Shown here piece by piece: positions 7,685-16,001 of a stretch of 64,000 nucleotides of DNA. The notes below the pieces were generated by a model. It was not told the DNA's origin. It searched no databases and saw only the letters and a program-made list of their open reading frames with translations. Made by a program: the position numbers and the translations under genes. The DNA comes from Bacteriovorax sp. BSW11_IV (GTDB taxonomy: Bacteria; Bdellovibrionota; Bacteriovoracia; Bacteriovoracales; Bacteriovoracaceae): contig NZ_AUNE01000010.1 of NCBI RefSeq assembly GCF_000447755.1, positions 124,001 to 188,000 on the forward strand, in the 5' to 3' direction. Numbering within the stretch: position 1 is the first letter of the stretch; every line of letters begins with the position of its first letter.

Positions 7685-9703
7685 TTATAAACTTTGCTTA
7701 TCGATAACTTTTACTTTTAGACCACTCTTACGAATGCTTAAGGCCTCTTTTTGACCTGTGCTTCCAAGCTTCAACATCGCCATAGCAATATCTTTCTTTC
7801 CAAGAGTATCAGCAAATTCGACAAACTCTTTTTCGCTTTTAAAAACAAAACCCTTCGCCATTTTTTCAGCTAGAGCTGTGAGCTTTTCATTTGCAACGCC
7901 AAACATATCGATTAAATCAATGTGATAAGCAGCATTCACATTAATTCGACGTGCAGCTTGAAGCCCATAGAAATGACTCGGGAAAGTTACGATGATATCA
8001 GGAGTTGAGTTCATTGTTCCCATTACAGTTTTTAATCGACCATCATCGCTCATTCTAATTAGATGTTCTTGAATAGAGGCCAAATTTTCTTTAATGAGAG
8101 CAGGTGTTTTAAAATAACCCGCAAACACCTCATCAGCTTGATCCTTTTTTATAAACCATGAGCCTTTTGTCACTTTCATCAATTGATAGGCAACTTTCAT
8201 TTTAACGTTAGTTGAAACATCTTTACTTGAAAGGAGATATCCAACAAGATCAGACAAACGAATGGCCTCAGACTTTTTAATCGCTAAAACAAGCCCTCTA
8301 AAACTTTGTAAAAATATTCTTTCAGCATTTTTTAAATTAGAATTATCAGAGGCCAAATTACGGGCCTTATTTTGATTTAGAAGATCAAATAAAGATTCAT
8401 CGAGGGCCACAAATTTTCTAAATGCCTCTTGTCCTTTACGACCTTTAAAAGAAACACTCTCACCTAATTCTAATTTTTTATCGTCAACCATAGCGCCAGA
8501 ATAAAGAAGATTATAAATAATCGTTGCAATAAACCCTTCTTTACTTTCAAGACGTGAAGGAGAATCAATTTCACAGTTTTCCATTAAATAAGTTGTCGAG
8601 GCCATGTTTTCATCAGAATAAAACTTCGATTGAAATTTCTCCCAATTATAATAATCATAAATACGAGTCATATCCATGTTGGCCGCATTGATGGAATCAT
8701 TTTTTCTGAGTGAACAATTATTATAATCATACAAATTGTATAGATAACTATTGCGACGAATATAGCTTTGTCTGTTCACAAGAAAGTCTAATCCCTTTCT
8801 CGCTCTTTGTGTAAAGCGACCAAAGAACTGCTCTCTTTCTTCTTTTGACAATAACCCATACTGAACGGCAACTGTACCATAAATGGCCTCAAGTCCTTCC
8901 GCCAATCCCTCGCCAAAGGCCAGATAAGGATTTGATACGATCATGGCATCGTGACCATTTTCCGTCGCACTTGAACCATAGACACTTTCCATTCTTTTAC
9001 TTTCAGATAAAAGTTCGTTATGCCAAATATGAGTGAATTCATGAAGGATTACATCTTGAAGGACGTTTTCCTTAGGTCTTGCAATGAGCTCTTGAACAGA
9101 TAGGAAATCGGCATCAAATAAAAGCATGACTCCTGTTTGTGGTAAAGAGCTTGCTTTGTACTCGGCCATGGCATGCTTTTTCTCACCTTTTGGTGTGATA
9201 TATTCTACTTCTCCTTCAACTTTACCTTTTATTTTAAATGAGTCACTTACCACGGCCGCAGGCCCAGTTTTCTCATTAGCAAAAAGCGCATTCTCATCTC
9301 TGAGAGTAAAATAAGGTAGAAAAGTATTGATGTCATAAGGACTATTCGCATTGAGTTGTCTTGCGTATGAAACAAGTTTTAAAGAACGAAGTGCACTTGG
9401 ATGATCAAAGAACGTTGCCACTTGTTTTTCAAGTTTATTGTACTCATCTGGAGTTGCGACTTCATAGTTAATATTTTGTGAGCGAAAAACGCCCATACGA
9501 ATAATGGCGCCAAGGCCCAGTCTGAATTTTGAAGGAACAGGAGTAATACGAGAAATTTCATCAAAGCTTTGGTACTCAGAAACTTGATGAGTAGCTTTTT
9601 TAAGCTTTGTTAACTCTTCTGGTTCTTTGGCCTTTTTACCAAAAAGAGCGAACGCGCTGGTTTGGGTGAGAAGCAAACATGCTCCAATCAAAACTTTGTT
9701 CAT
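7685..9703 (-). CDS. exported HExxH zinc metalloprotease-like protein
   Basis: 672 aa with a signal peptide (MNKVLIGACLLLTQTSAFA). The zinc-protease motif HEFTH lies near residues 218-222 in 'DVILHEFTHIWHNEL'. About 45 residues later, 'AFGEGLAEGLEAIYG' could supply the third (Glu) zinc ligand, as in gluzincins. The rest is helical and unassigned. The start at 9703 is chosen because AAGGA precedes it and the signal peptide begins there. It lies 43 bases downstream of the 70-aa Cys protein gene and may share its transcript. Likely periplasmic or secreted; substrate unknown, though proteolysis of prey protein fits the inferred lifestyle. Confidence 0.82.
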   Translation of the reverse strand: MNKVLIGACLLLTQTSAFALFGKKAKEPEELTKLKKATHQVSEYQSFDEISRITPVPSKFRLGLGAIIRMGVFRSQNINYEVATPDEYNKLEKQVATFFDHPSALRSLKLVSYARQLNANSPYDINTFLPYFTLRDENALFANEKTGPAAVVSDSFKIKGKVEGEVEYITPKGEKKHAMAEYKASSLPQTGVMLLFDADFLSVQELIARPKENVLQDVILHEFTHIWHNELLSESKRMESVYGSSATENGHDAMIVSNPYLAFGEGLAEGLEAIYGTVAVQYGLLSKEEREQFFGRFTQRARKGLDFLVNRQSYIRRNSYLYNLYDYNNCSLRKNDSINAANMDMTRIYDYYNWEKFQSKFYSDENMASTTYLMENCEIDSPSRLESKEGFIATIIYNLLYSGAMVDDKKLELGESVSFKGRKGQEAFRKFVALDESLFDLLNQNKARNLASDNSNLKNAERIFLQSFRGLVLAIKKSEAIRLSDLVGYLLSSKDVSTNVKMKVAYQLMKVTKGSWFIKKDQADEVFAGYFKTPALIKENLASIQEHLIRMSDDGRLKTVMGTMNSTPDIIVTFPSHFYGLQAARRINVNAAYHIDLIDMFGVANEKLTALAEKMAKGFVFKSEKEFVEFADTLGKKDIAMAMLKLGSTGQKEALSIRKSGLKVKVIDKQSL

Positions 9704-9746
9704 AGTTGATTCCTTTTTCATATGAATAAATAAAAAGAAAAGCGAA

Positions 9747-9959
9747 TTACCAAAGATCGTCAGAATTGAGATCAAGCTCTTTAGGGCCTTGTTTTACAAT
9801 TCTTGGTTCATAGGCCTGACACTCTTGCCCAGTTTCTCGTTTAACAACGGCAGAAGGCATATGAGGGCCGCGAAAACCGTAGATCTTACAGCCTCTAGGT
9901 GCCTTTGGATCAAAGGTGACTTGATAGTGCTTACACTTCATGCATTTTGGTTCTGTCAC
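9747..9959 (-). CDS. small four-cysteine protein (GTG start)
   Basis: 70 aa with the pattern C-x2-C-x(about 14)-C plus a late Cys: 'KCMKCKHYQVTFDPKAPRG' then 'CKIYGF' and 'GQECQAYEP'. This is a small conserved family in Proteobacteria, sometimes labelled uracil-DNA glycosylase without support; a zinc or iron-sulfur site is plausible. The GTG start at 9959 is decided by a very strong AGGGAGG just upstream; an in-frame ATG at 10001 lies before that Shine-Dalgarno. It is encoded just ahead of the exported metalloprotease. Confidence 0.75.
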   Translation of the reverse strand: MTEPKCMKCKHYQVTFDPKAPRGCKIYGFRGPHMPSAVVKRETGQECQAYEPRIVKQGPKELDLNSDDLW

Positions 9960-10170
9960 TGCCCCCTCCCTGGGAAAGTAGACTTTTATTATCCCTCGCA
10001 TAACAGTGTGGTGGTAGTAGGTAGAAAATACAGGGGGTGTCTAGAAAATAACACCCTAAGCCTCTGAATTTAAAAGAGAAAATTGTACCTTAATTGAACA
10101 TACTGTCAAAAAGATGGCCAGTGACCTTTAGTCACCATCTCGCAATATTAGAGAGTTAGCTCTTTTAGTT

Positions 10171-10188
10171 TTGGCACATCGTATGCAC
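10171..10188 (+). promoter_or_regulatory. sigma-54-type (-24/-12) promoter
   Basis: TTGGCAC at 10171-10177 and TGCA at 10184-10187 leave exactly 10 bases between the invariant GG and GC. This fits the consensus TTGGCAC-N4-TTGCA except for A in place of T at one position. It lies 48 bases ahead of the 107-aa acidic protein. If used, it needs an enhancer-binding activator. Confidence 0.62.
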
Positions 10189-10235
10189 TATGAATTTCGG
10201 ACAGAGCTCATTGCTCATTTTAAAAGTGGAAGGAC

Positions 10236-10559
10236 ATGAAAGATTTAGAAAAAAAGAACACAGCTAGTGCGAACCTTGTGATGTTTCCAGCATCAAAGAA
10301 TTTTCCCGTTGATACCGAAGATCTCATTGATGATCCACTAAACGATCTGTTAAATGAGTTTTCTGACTATGAGCATTTAAACTTCATTGAAGATGATGAA
10401 GAGGAAAATGAACTTGAACTCTCAAATAATTCCACCAAAGAAGACACTGGAATCTTTCTCTTTGAACGACTCCAAGCGAAAACCACAAAACTTGAAGACA
10501 CCACTCGACGTATGCGCTTTCTCTTAGGGGAACTCGATCCTTACGTCACGAAAAAATAA
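10236..10559 (+). CDS. small acidic protein, unknown
   Basis: 107 aa, cytoplasmic by appearance. The middle is very acidic ('NFIEDDEEENELELSNN'), followed by a basic helical C-terminus ('RLQAKTTKLEDTTRRMRFLL'). I do not recognise a family. GGAAGGAC gives a good Shine-Dalgarno before ATG 10236. The sigma-54-like element upstream suggests regulated expression. A short acidic protein under such control could be an adaptor or inhibitor, but this is speculation. A strong terminator follows. Confidence 0.75.
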   Translation: MKDLEKKNTASANLVMFPASKNFPVDTEDLIDDPLNDLLNEFSDYEHLNFIEDDEEENELELSNNSTKEDTGIFLFERLQAKTTKLEDTTRRMRFLLGELDPYVTKK

Positions 10560-10607
10560 AAAAAAAATTGCCAACGCGCTAGAATTTCATTAAATTATTT
10601 TTTACTT

Positions 10608-10636
10608 AAGACCTTCATTCATTGAAGGTCTTTTTC
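10608..10636 (+). terminator. Rho-independent terminator
   Basis: AGACCTTCA/TGAAGGTCT (10609-10617 and 10622-10630, short loop) followed by T5. It ends transcription from the acidic-protein gene immediately before tRNA-Leu. Confidence 0.85.
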
Positions 10637-10639
10637 TAT

Positions 10640-10722
10640 GCCCGGGTGGTGAAATTGGTAAACACGCACGGTTGAGGGCCGTGTGCGCGAGCTTGCTGGT
10701 TCAAGTCCAGTCCCGGGCACCA
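10640..10722 (+). tRNA. tRNA-Leu, anticodon GAG
   Basis: 83 nt including an encoded CCA. Acceptor arms are GCCCGGG (10640-10646) and CCCGGGC (10712-10718). The anticodon stem is CACGG/CCGTG with loop TTGAGGG, giving anticodon GAG (reads CTC/CTT). It has the long variable arm typical of class II tRNALeu, and a T-arm GCTGG-TTCAAGT-CCAGT. It lies in a spacer between a terminator and a decayed gene. Confidence 0.96.
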
Positions 10723-10805
10723 TTTTTCAAACGATTCTCCTTCTACAATTAACAAATATCTCTTATCCGCGTTATAAATTGGATTCTCTGATTAATTCGC
10801 ACTGA

Positions 10806-11038
10806 TGGCAATATATAGGTACATTTGAATCTTCAGAAGAAGACGTGCTTATTGAAATACTTCAAAAAGAAAAAACAATTTTTCGTCCCCTGTTACAAGA
10901 TTAAAAAATGAAACTGAAAAACGAATGATATTTTGGCAAAGTCTTGAAATCATAGTTGGCTGTTAGTTTTCGAACAGGGGCGTGAAAATAATTCTAAAAA
11001 CACCTGCTCGATCACAATCTCTGGCAAAATATGACTAA
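10806..11038 (+). pseudogene. decayed gene fragment downstream of tRNA-Leu
   Basis: Protein-like sequence runs through this spacer in two frames. The first frame, 10806-10904, reads WQYIGTFESSEEDVLIEI and onward and stops at TAA. A second frame takes over around 10898 (RLKNETEKRMIFWQSLEI), meets an in-frame TAG at 10964-10966 and continues (RGVKIILKTPARSQSLAKYD) to TAA at 11036. A single frameshift plus one nonsense mutation would explain this. There is no start codon with a Shine-Dalgarno. Parent family unknown. Its position right after a tRNA 3' end suggests the remnant of an inserted segment. This could be chance. Confidence 0.35.
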
Positions 11039-11081
11039 CTAGACAAATAAACCGTTAGATCAAAATATTGGAGAAACCCTC

Positions 11082-11486
11082 ATGAAAAAACTATTACTAT
11101 GTGTCGCAATTTTATCTTCATTCACAACTTTTGGGGGACCTCTTGCTGATGCAGTAAAGCTTAGAAGTGACAATAAAGAGGTACGTTTACCTAGTCCAAT
11201 AAATTTTAGTACAGAGGAACTAGGTGAACTAGTAGCTCAAATATATAATTGTGCAGAAGAAGACAAAATTCCTTGTACTGAAGTAGAGGGTGATAAGAAC
11301 TATCAGATAGGAATCGTTACAACATATGCAGGAAGGCTTGAGAAAGGCACTGATGAGCACACTTTAGCAACTATTCTATTTTTACAACTCTCTAAAAATC
11401 GCAGATCATTAGATACAATGAATAGCGGTGCAGCAGCAACCATTTGTAAGAAATACCCTGCGGGTCTTATTAAAGGTTGTCCGTAA
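11082..11486 (+). CDS. small secreted protein, unknown
   Basis: 134 aa with a clear signal peptide (MKKLLLCVAILSSFTTFG). The mature part is about 115 aa with four Cys residues that could form disulfides in the periplasm. GGAG precedes the ATG. No recognised domain. It heads a run of short exported proteins (11.1-13.1 kb), with a MepB-like gene inserted among them. Confidence 0.78.
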   Translation: MKKLLLCVAILSSFTTFGGPLADAVKLRSDNKEVRLPSPINFSTEELGELVAQIYNCAEEDKIPCTEVEGDKNYQIGIVTTYAGRLEKGTDEHTLATILFLQLSKNRRSLDTMNSGAAATICKKYPAGLIKGCP

Positions 11487-11500
11487 ATATACAGATTTTT

Positions 11501-11522
11501 ATGGCCATCTAAAGATGGCCAT
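11501..11522. repeat. inverted repeat after small secreted protein
   Basis: ATGGCCATC/GATGGCCAT (9 bp, loop TAAA) lies 14 bases after the stop codon. It has no T-run on the 3' side of either strand, so it is not a standard terminator. It may protect or define an mRNA 3' end. Both arms carry GGCC. Confidence 0.5.
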
Positions 11523-11531
11523 TGATCAACA

Positions 11532-11547
11532 TTGCACAACTGTGCAA
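11532..11547. promoter_or_regulatory. interrupted palindrome, possible operator
   Basis: TTGCACA-AC-TGTGCAA, a 7-bp perfect inverted repeat with a 2-base centre, 125 bases upstream of the MepB-like gene. It is the size of a dimeric repressor site; the regulator is unknown. Confidence 0.3.
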
Positions 11548-11671
11548 GACAAAAAAAATTCACTCACATTGCTTCGCTAACAGCGATATCGAAAGACCCC
11601 ATTTGGGGCTATTCTTTAAATGTTATTTCAGATAATATTCCAACATACTTTATACAAAAAGCACTAGCTGA

Positions 11672-12088
11672 ATGACAAAAAGCAATATTACATCATATCA
11701 AAAACATCCTGAGGCCAATGAATACGAAGGATATGAATTTATTTTGAATAATAAAAAATACATTCATAGAAAGGCCAAAATCACTCCCAAGAAAATTGGA
11801 CAATTTGTGACCTTGTGGAAAAGAAATCGCGAAGGTATGACTTGCCCATTTGATGAAAAAGACGAGTTTGACTTTGTTGTTATCAACTGTGAGAAAGATC
11901 AATTCGCTGGCCACTTTCTCTTTCCCAAGAACATTCTTATAGAAAAGAAAATTATAACTTCTAAACAAGAAGGAAAAAGAGGCCTTAGAGTCTATCCGTC
12001 ATGGGATAATCCTGATAATAAACAGGCCCTGCAAACTCAAAATTGGCAAAAGCTCTACTTTAAATCAACCCCATTCGATATGAAATAA
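11672..12088 (+). CDS. MepB-family protein
   Basis: 138 aa matching the MepB family along its length. Characteristic blocks are AKITPKKIGQFVTLWKR (about residues 35-51), 'FDFVVINCEKDQFAGHFLFPK' region (about 69-90), 'GKRGLRVYPSWD' and 'TQNWQKLYF' near the end. MepB is encoded beside the MepRA efflux system in staphylococci and is often carried singly elsewhere; its biochemical role is unknown. There is no signal peptide. No clear Shine-Dalgarno is present. The patchy distribution of the family suggests acquisition by transfer. Confidence 0.85.
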   Translation: MTKSNITSYQKHPEANEYEGYEFILNNKKYIHRKAKITPKKIGQFVTLWKRNREGMTCPFDEKDEFDFVVINCEKDQFAGHFLFPKNILIEKKIITSKQEGKRGLRVYPSWDNPDNKQALQTQNWQKLYFKSTPFDMK

Positions 12089-12172
12089 CGGCCAAAAACA
12101 AGGCCTGTCTTGAGTTTTGATTCTTCTTCTTGTCTAGTTTTTAAACACTTTAGAAAACATTACTAGGACTAA

Positions 12173-12190
12173 TCAAAGAAAATTCTTTGA
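12173..12190. promoter_or_regulatory. perfect inverted repeat, possible operator
   Basis: TCAAAGAA-AA-TTCTTTGA lies 54 bases before the ATG of the secreted protein at 12244. It is near-palindromic over 18 bp, with no T-run to suggest a terminator. It could bind a dimeric regulator. Confidence 0.35.
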
Positions 12191-12243
12191 CCTCAATTTT
12201 TTGATATTCTGCTTCTGATCAATATTTAGGAACAGGAGTCGAA

Positions 12244-12627
12244 ATGAGAAAACTAATCCTTATCACAACGATATTTTTATCGATCAATAGCTTTGCTGAT
12301 ACAGAACTAGCTCACCGCTCTTATAGGCCAATGGTTGATGATGCCAAATGTGTTGCGGCCATGGCGTGGACACTCCCAACAATGGCAGGCCTTGCCCTTG
12401 GACAAATGACGGCGACCCTATCGGATATTTCTAGCTCTATTGCGGATGGAAAAGTGTGTCTTAGTGCTTCTAAATTTATGATCAAAAAACATGTTCCTGT
12501 CTTGAAGTCACTCATTGAAATGGGCTGTATTGCCCCCTATGACGATATTCAAAATCCAAAATACTATACTCAACTTGACGAATTAAAAACAAATCCATCG
12601 GTAAAACTTTTTCGATGTGATGAATAA
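12244..12627 (+). CDS. small secreted protein, unknown
   Basis: 127 aa with a signal peptide (MRKLILITTIFLSINSFA). The mature protein has four Cys and a hydrophobic central stretch ('AMAWTLPTMAGLALGQM') that could be a membrane-active helix. AGGAG precedes the ATG. The next gene, also a small exported protein, begins 32 bases later, so the two probably form an operon. No family recognised. Confidence 0.75.
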   Translation: MRKLILITTIFLSINSFADTELAHRSYRPMVDDAKCVAAMAWTLPTMAGLALGQMTATLSDISSSIADGKVCLSASKFMIKKHVPVLKSLIEMGCIAPYDDIQNPKYYTQLDELKTNPSVKLFRCDE

Positions 12628-12659
12628 TTAGAAATGGGAAAGACCATTGAGGATAAGCA

Positions 12660-13112
12660 ATGAAAAAACTTATTTTACTTACGAGTGCACTTTTAGCGAT
12701 GAATTCACAAGCAGGATTAATTTCAAGTGCAAAATGCTATTTTAAATCTATGGATGAAATTCATCACGAAATTTCTGAACAGACTGTCAAACTTGATAGA
12801 ACGATTTCAGAACTTATGAGAACAGAGAGCGCAAGAGTTTTTAATCTTTATACTGATGCTTTGATAGAATCTGGTGAATCGCTTGAATTTGCAATTAGCT
12901 GTGCAAAAGATAAAGGGCTTTTTGAAATTGAAAAAGAAAATATAATCAAAAGCGCAGAGACCATCACAAATATCGCAGATCAACTGGGTGGTGTTGATGC
13001 CGCACCAAAGTTTATTATCGTTAAGCTTGCACAGGGTCTAAAACTCATCGAGAGCTCTCGTGCAAAACTCGACTTGCAACCACATTTTGAATCGATTGAA
13101 ATTACAAAATAA
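12660..13112 (+). CDS. small secreted helical protein, unknown
   Basis: 150 aa with a signal peptide (MKKLILLTSALLAMNSQA). The mature part is mostly helical with two Cys, predicted to be soluble and periplasmic. It follows the gene at 12244 by 32 bases with a weak GGAT ribosome site, and is closed by a hairpin terminator, so it is the last gene of this small operon. Function unknown. Confidence 0.75.
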   Translation: MKKLILLTSALLAMNSQAGLISSAKCYFKSMDEIHHEISEQTVKLDRTISELMRTESARVFNLYTDALIESGESLEFAISCAKDKGLFEIEKENIIKSAETITNIADQLGGVDAAPKFIIVKLAQGLKLIESSRAKLDLQPHFESIEITK

Positions 13113-13118
13113 AAAGAC

Positions 13119-13146
13119 AAAGGCCCCTTGATTGGGGTCTTTCTTT
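13119..13146 (+). terminator. Rho-independent terminator
   Basis: AAAGGCCCC/GGGGTCTTT (one G-T pair) with loop TTGATT, followed by a T-rich run. It ends the pair of small secreted-protein genes. Confidence 0.75.
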
Positions 13147-13183
13147 TCTGTCTTTTTAGATACTCATAAGCTAAAATCAATCT

Positions 13184-13903
13184 ATGCCTTATATACTTAG
13201 CCCCATAATTACCGAGCAGACGCCAGCACTTTGGAATGAAGGTTCGGCCTATAAAAAAGTAAATATTTACTCTATGGATGTAGAGGAACACCCACCTGTG
13301 AACTATGATTCTCATATATTGAATCCACATAGTCTTGCTCATGCGGAATTCGAGGCCCACACAAAAAAAAATGGAAGAACATTGGATCACTATCTTGAAA
13401 ACTCTCCAGAGGTATTCTATGGGAAAGCACTAGTTGCTAAATTAAAAGGCCGTCATTGGCAAAAGAGCGACGACGTACAAGGCGTAGTTATTTGGGAAGT
13501 TAGCTTAGAACAATTAAAGGAAGCTCTCTCACAAGCACAAGGTCATGAACAAGTGCCTGAAAAATTACTTCTGACAGTGGCGGATATGCCAACGACACCC
13601 ATGGGCACTCACGATCCCAATTATGTTCTCATCCTTTCTCAAAAAGCTGCTGACTATTTAATTGGCAACGAAAAATTCAATCTTTACGGTACATCTTGGA
13701 AATCTTCCGATTTTGCACCAAAGAGCAAAGACAGGCCGATACATAACACTCTTTTTCAAAAAGCTATTATCTTAGAATGTCTGAATTTAAATGGAGTTCC
13801 TGAAGGTGAATATTTTCTTAGTGCATTTCCACTTGCTCTAAAAGGGGCATCCGAATCACCGGTATGCCCAGTACTTTTCACAAAAGAAGAAATGAGATTT
13901 TAA
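13184..13903 (+). CDS. cyclase-family (arylformamidase-like) metal hydrolase
   Basis: 239 aa with the overall pattern of the cyclase/kynurenine formamidase family. A His-rich segment 'NPHSLAHAEFEAHT' near residues 47-60 stands where the metal-binding HxGTHxDxPxH motif normally lies. The C-terminal block 'KAIILECLNLNGVPEGEY' and 'FPLALKGASESPV' (about 195-230) is typical. The metal motif deviates (no GTHxD), so substrate or activity may differ from kynurenine formamidase. TAAAAT lies 6 bases before ATG with no Shine-Dalgarno, consistent with a leaderless mRNA. It is convergent with the next gene. Confidence 0.72.
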   Translation: MPYILSPIITEQTPALWNEGSAYKKVNIYSMDVEEHPPVNYDSHILNPHSLAHAEFEAHTKKNGRTLDHYLENSPEVFYGKALVAKLKGRHWQKSDDVQGVVIWEVSLEQLKEALSQAQGHEQVPEKLLLTVADMPTTPMGTHDPNYVLILSQKAADYLIGNEKFNLYGTSWKSSDFAPKSKDRPIHNTLFQKAIILECLNLNGVPEGEYFLSAFPLALKGASESPVCPVLFTKEEMRF

Positions 13904-13910
13904 CAAATCT

Positions 13911-15182
13911 TCAATGTGACCTAAGGACATTATCCTTTTCATCTAGATTCTCATTATTGTCCTTCGCCTTCTGAAGTAGAAAATCTATTTTTTGTTCGCG
14001 ATTTTCAAATTTTGTATCGTCAATATTTAACTTCTCACGGCCTATGGCCTCATACTCTTCATCAGATTCTTTTTTAATTAATCTTTTTAAACGCTCTTCA
14101 CTACTTTCTTTCAGATTGTCTTTATCAAGCGAGAAATTTGTCCCGTAAAGTTTATATGCATAATCATAGAGTGAGCGCAAATAAACTTGATTTCCTTTCC
14201 CTCTCTCTAAAAAACGAATCATTTCTTTCAAAAATTCTTTCTTTTTAGGAACGTGTGACCAAGCTGCATATAAGTACACCATCCCCTTTTGATCGATACG
14301 CTCTTCATACTCTAACTGTTTGTACTGCGCATAGATTGCATTGGTTGAGTCTTCTGAAGATTCTTGGTAGCGAATAGATTGCAAGATTTTCTCACGCACA
14401 ACTTCACCCATTATATTGTGAACATTATAGCGAAATTTAATCTTGTAAATTATGTCTTTTTCTAAAATAAAAAAGAGTTCATCTTTGTAGCTTTCATCAT
14501 CATTTTTTAAATCGATTATCGCCACGCCTGTATCTTTATAAAAGGCAAACTTATCTGTATTAACGGGGAAATAATGCTCTCTCATTTTTAAGATATACAG
14601 TTTATACACAAGATCGCGGTAATCAATTTTATAAAGTTCTTGTAAATAAGTCGTCCAATCTCTATTTCCTTTTCCTTCTAGATCAAGATCGAGAGTAAAC
14701 ATATCTTGCCATATTTGGGCCGGTGTCTTTTCTCTCAAGTGGGCCCTAAAATAAGGAAGTTCAAAGAGTTTTTGCTTTTTTTGAGTAAGCTCATAACTCT
14801 CACTTGGGAGGATGAGAAATTCGGCCAGCTCCTGCTCTCCTCTATCTAAAAATCTTGCTCCTAATTCATCATACGACCCTTCAAAGTCGATGTAAGGAAC
14901 CACAAGCAATGATGGGTGCAAAAGAGGAAACGGCAAATTAAAATTAGAGAAATGAAAATCACGCCAAAGATCAGTACTTTCAGAAAAGACTGTATCACCA
15001 CCCTTACTTAGTTCCACACTTGTTTTATGCCATGAAGAATCGTGGCGTTTTAAAGTCAGGTACTCCGAAATGAGACCTTCATTTAAGGTGACATAGTAAA
15101 AGTGGTAAGGAGCAAAAACTAAAAATACCACAAATGTTGCGACGACTATTAGAGATGTAAAGAGAAAAAATATTACCTTCAT
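13911..15182 (-). CDS. membrane-anchored protein, unknown
   Basis: 423 aa with one N-terminal transmembrane helix (MKVIFFLFTSLIVVATFVVF) that anchors a large, charged, mainly helical domain, probably on the periplasmic side. The C-terminal 70 residues are very rich in Lys, Glu and Asp. I see no catalytic motif. An in-frame ATG at 15215 would add 11 residues; neither start has a strong ribosome site, and 15182 puts the hydrophobic helix at the very N-terminus. It is divergent from the lipoprotein gene at 15289. Confidence 0.7.
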   Translation of the reverse strand: MKVIFFLFTSLIVVATFVVFLVFAPYHFYYVTLNEGLISEYLTLKRHDSSWHKTSVELSKGGDTVFSESTDLWRDFHFSNFNLPFPLLHPSLLVVPYIDFEGSYDELGARFLDRGEQELAEFLILPSESYELTQKKQKLFELPYFRAHLREKTPAQIWQDMFTLDLDLEGKGNRDWTTYLQELYKIDYRDLVYKLYILKMREHYFPVNTDKFAFYKDTGVAIIDLKNDDESYKDELFFILEKDIIYKIKFRYNVHNIMGEVVREKILQSIRYQESSEDSTNAIYAQYKQLEYEERIDQKGMVYLYAAWSHVPKKKEFLKEMIRFLERGKGNQVYLRSLYDYAYKLYGTNFSLDKDNLKESSEERLKRLIKKESDEEYEAIGREKLNIDDTKFENREQKIDFLLQKAKDNNENLDEKDNVLRSH

Positions 15183-15288
15183 AACACATCTTTTCGGCAA
15201 CTTAGCAACTAACATGAGAAAAACTCTAAATTATCTGTCATAATTATCCGATGAGAGTTCTAGTAGTTAGTAAAAGGGACCCTTTAAA

Positions 15289-15969
15289 ATGAAAAAAATA
15301 TTTATTCCCATTATCTTTGCAACACTTATGGCCTCGTGTGAAGCTCCCAGAGATAAGCGCTCTTTGTATATGAGCTCATTGAATAATCAATCTGGTTCAA
15401 CTACTGGCTCTTCCACTGGTGGAACAACAACTGGTGATACGGGTGGTGGCAGAGACACTGGCTCTACGACAGATGTAACAGGAAGTACAATTCCAGACGA
15501 TGCAAAACACTGTACGTGGTCAACTGACAACTCTACAAATTACTCAGACTCAAGCAATACTCATATTGGACCAAATAACGTTTGCCGCTCTTCTGCGACA
15601 GATACAAATGTTTATATCCAAATTAAAAATCCACAAACAGATGCCCAAATTTGTATCTTCCCGACTTATGAAAGTAATGGGAAATCATTCTATATTGGTA
15701 ATCCACGTTGTTTTGTTGCCAGTGAAGCTGGAAAACTTTATAAGATTTCACTCTTCAAAGATAGAGATAGTGGCAAGTACTCAGGTCTGACAATGAATAG
15801 TGTCATGATTGTTAAAGACAAGGCCTACTTCTATGGAACTCCGTTCTACCAATGGGTTTTGGCCCCAGATGCTTATATGTATTGTTCAAAATTTCTTGAG
15901 CTTTACAACAATAGCTCATATTGCCAGGCCTTCAAATCGAAAGGCGAATACCTCTACAAAAGATTTTAA
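15289..15969 (+). CDS. lipoprotein with Ser/Thr/Gly linker, unknown
   Basis: 226 aa. The signal peptide ends in a lipobox (LMAS-C) with the acylated Cys at about residue 17. A low-complexity linker rich in Gly, Ser and Thr (about residues 33-70) joins the anchor to a compact domain with several Cys residues, probably disulfide-bonded. It is surface or periplasm facing; whether it reaches the outer membrane depends on sorting. No known domain. It ends in a strong terminator. Confidence 0.82.
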   Translation: MKKIFIPIIFATLMASCEAPRDKRSLYMSSLNNQSGSTTGSSTGGTTTGDTGGGRDTGSTTDVTGSTIPDDAKHCTWSTDNSTNYSDSSNTHIGPNNVCRSSATDTNVYIQIKNPQTDAQICIFPTYESNGKSFYIGNPRCFVASEAGKLYKISLFKDRDSGKYSGLTMNSVMIVKDKAYFYGTPFYQWVLAPDAYMYCSKFLELYNNSSYCQAFKSKGEYLYKRF

Positions 15970-16001
15970 AAAAACGGCCTTCTTAATGAAGGCCTTTTTT
16001 A
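15968..16001. terminator. bidirectional Rho-independent terminator
   Basis: GGCCTTC/GAAGGCC (15976-15982 and 15988-15994, loop TTAAT) with A-run before and T6 after. It separates the convergent lipoprotein gene and the zinc-ribbon protein gene, and overlaps the stop codon of the latter. Confidence 0.88.

Noticed and set aside
9789-10067. 92-aa open frame on the plus strand
   Set aside because: It is antisense to the four-Cys protein gene, which has a strong Shine-Dalgarno and a recognisable Cys pattern.
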